Source: Chondrus crispus
Lineage: Eukaryota; Rhodophyta; Florideophyceae; Gigartinales; Gigartinaceae
DNA: 64,000 bases
Direction: 5' to 3'
Assembly (NCBI RefSeq): GCF_000350225.1
Contig: NW_005178551.1
Span: forward strand, 337,797-401,796
Shown here: positions 63,456 to 64,000 of the stretch, one piece after another
Layout of the letters: every line of letters starts with the position of its first letter
How positions within the stretch are numbered: the first letter of the stretch is position 1
The notes under the pieces: generated by a model
Seen by the model: the letters and a program-made list of their open reading frames with translations, nothing else
What the model was told of the DNA's origin: nothing
Database searches by the model: none
Position numbers and translations under genes: made by a program

Positions 63456-63896
63456 AATGTATGTGCGTGCGACGGGCATCAATGCTATTGGTGAAGGCTG
63501 CAGAGAGTAAGAAGTTGTTCTACTCTGGTTTGTGCAAGATGCACATCTTTTGATACAGCTCCATAGTGTGGTGATGCCTTTCAGAAAGGGGGAGGACATT
63601 TGGCATTCTGCGACCTTCTCCGAAATGCTCAAGAACGCAGCACGGGGGTCTTTAATCACAGCGGCTTCCCGCACGCGCGTTCCTTTTCGATATTCTTATT
63701 TGTGAGACTCGTGTCTTGCTTCCTATTAATGCTGTGCTACTACAAACGTTTGACGAGATATGTTACTAGTTTGAAAATTTTCAAATTAAAGATTTGTAAG
63801 ATCTTCATGATTCGATTTAGTGCATTGATGACCCTGTACTCGTGCAGAAATGAACAGCAGACAATGGACAAGAAGCAAAAAGCAAAGATGGTCTGC

Positions 63897-63906
<10 letters not shown>

Positions 63907-63927
<21 letters not shown>

Positions 63928-64000
63928 GGGGGGAAGGGGGGAAAAAAAAAACAAAGGGAAAAATTTTAACCTGGCTCCCCTAAAAGGGGCGTTCACAACC
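63907..64000. other. Poly-G run and low-quality-looking end
   Basis: 27 G, then G/A homopolymers and a short unique tail that no longer matches the flank of the left arm well. This could be the ragged end of a contig. Confidence 0.6.

Larger units (their letters stand above)
60640..63906. repeat. Right arm of 3.3 kb inverted repeat
   Basis: Inverse copy of 53843-57121. Differences are few: for example two amino-acid changes in the cysteine-rich gene and a small extra TTTTGC-type indel near the outer end. About 2.2 kb before the gene has no recognised gene. Confidence 0.9.

Overview
This is nuclear DNA from a eukaryote: one clear GT-AG intron, LTR retrotransposons, cut-and-paste DNA transposons and strictly eukaryotic genes. 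The genes are almost intronless (a 9.5 kb open frame in VPS13, one 205 bp intron near the 5' end of a TBL1-like gene) and sit in compact islands between repeat-rich stretches, with a Hedgehog-type Hint protein among them. A red alga of the Chondrus type would fit. That is an inference from gene style, not a proof. A run of 100 N (45691-45790) and long homopolymers mark assembly weak points.

Layout. (1) 1-9488, minus: the first ~3160 residues of a VPS13 lipid-transfer protein, running off the left edge. (2) 10051-11626: a decayed Tc1/mariner element with ~200 bp IR/DR ends. (3) 11909-32177: a stack of nested insertions. A deleted pogo/Tigger-like element was entered by a Copia retrotransposon (12450-29053, target duplication TGAAC). 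A Gypsy chromo-integrase element without reverse transcriptase (15036-22807, target duplication AGGTA), a solo LTR (24500-25238, duplication GCCTG) and another LTR-like piece (23791-24377) then landed in the Copia element. Removing the Gypsy element restores the Copia RNase H reading frame. A PIF/Harbinger gene pair, a transposase with one stop codon and a Myb-like partner, follows at 29309-31824. (4) 32699-35968: a piggyBac-like element with an intact 700-residue transposase, palindromic end motifs and a possible pol III RNA unit.

(5) 37164-51341: the main gene island. It holds a secreted Hint-domain protein, a TBL1/HOS15-type LisH-WD40 corepressor, a probable NOL11-type ribosome-biogenesis protein, a PUR-alpha-like nucleic-acid-binding protein, a MYST (Esa1/Tip60) histone acetyltransferase and the decapping enzyme DCP2. 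These are housekeeping functions in chromatin, rRNA and mRNA metabolism; no operon-like logic is expected.

(6) 51706-53697: a 565 bp MITE next to a PIF/Harbinger-type element that carries a broken HGH1-like gene (a Pack-type gene capture). (7) 53843-63906: a 3.3 kb inverted repeat around a 3.5 kb spacer. Each arm carries the same cysteine-rich gene and the spacer a diverged third copy. These proteins have repeated CxCxGxxCxC clusters, and two also have Tyr-Gly-Trp repeats; I recognise no named family. They are the best candidate here for something undescribed, with the caution that the right arm ends in low-quality-looking sequence at the window edge.
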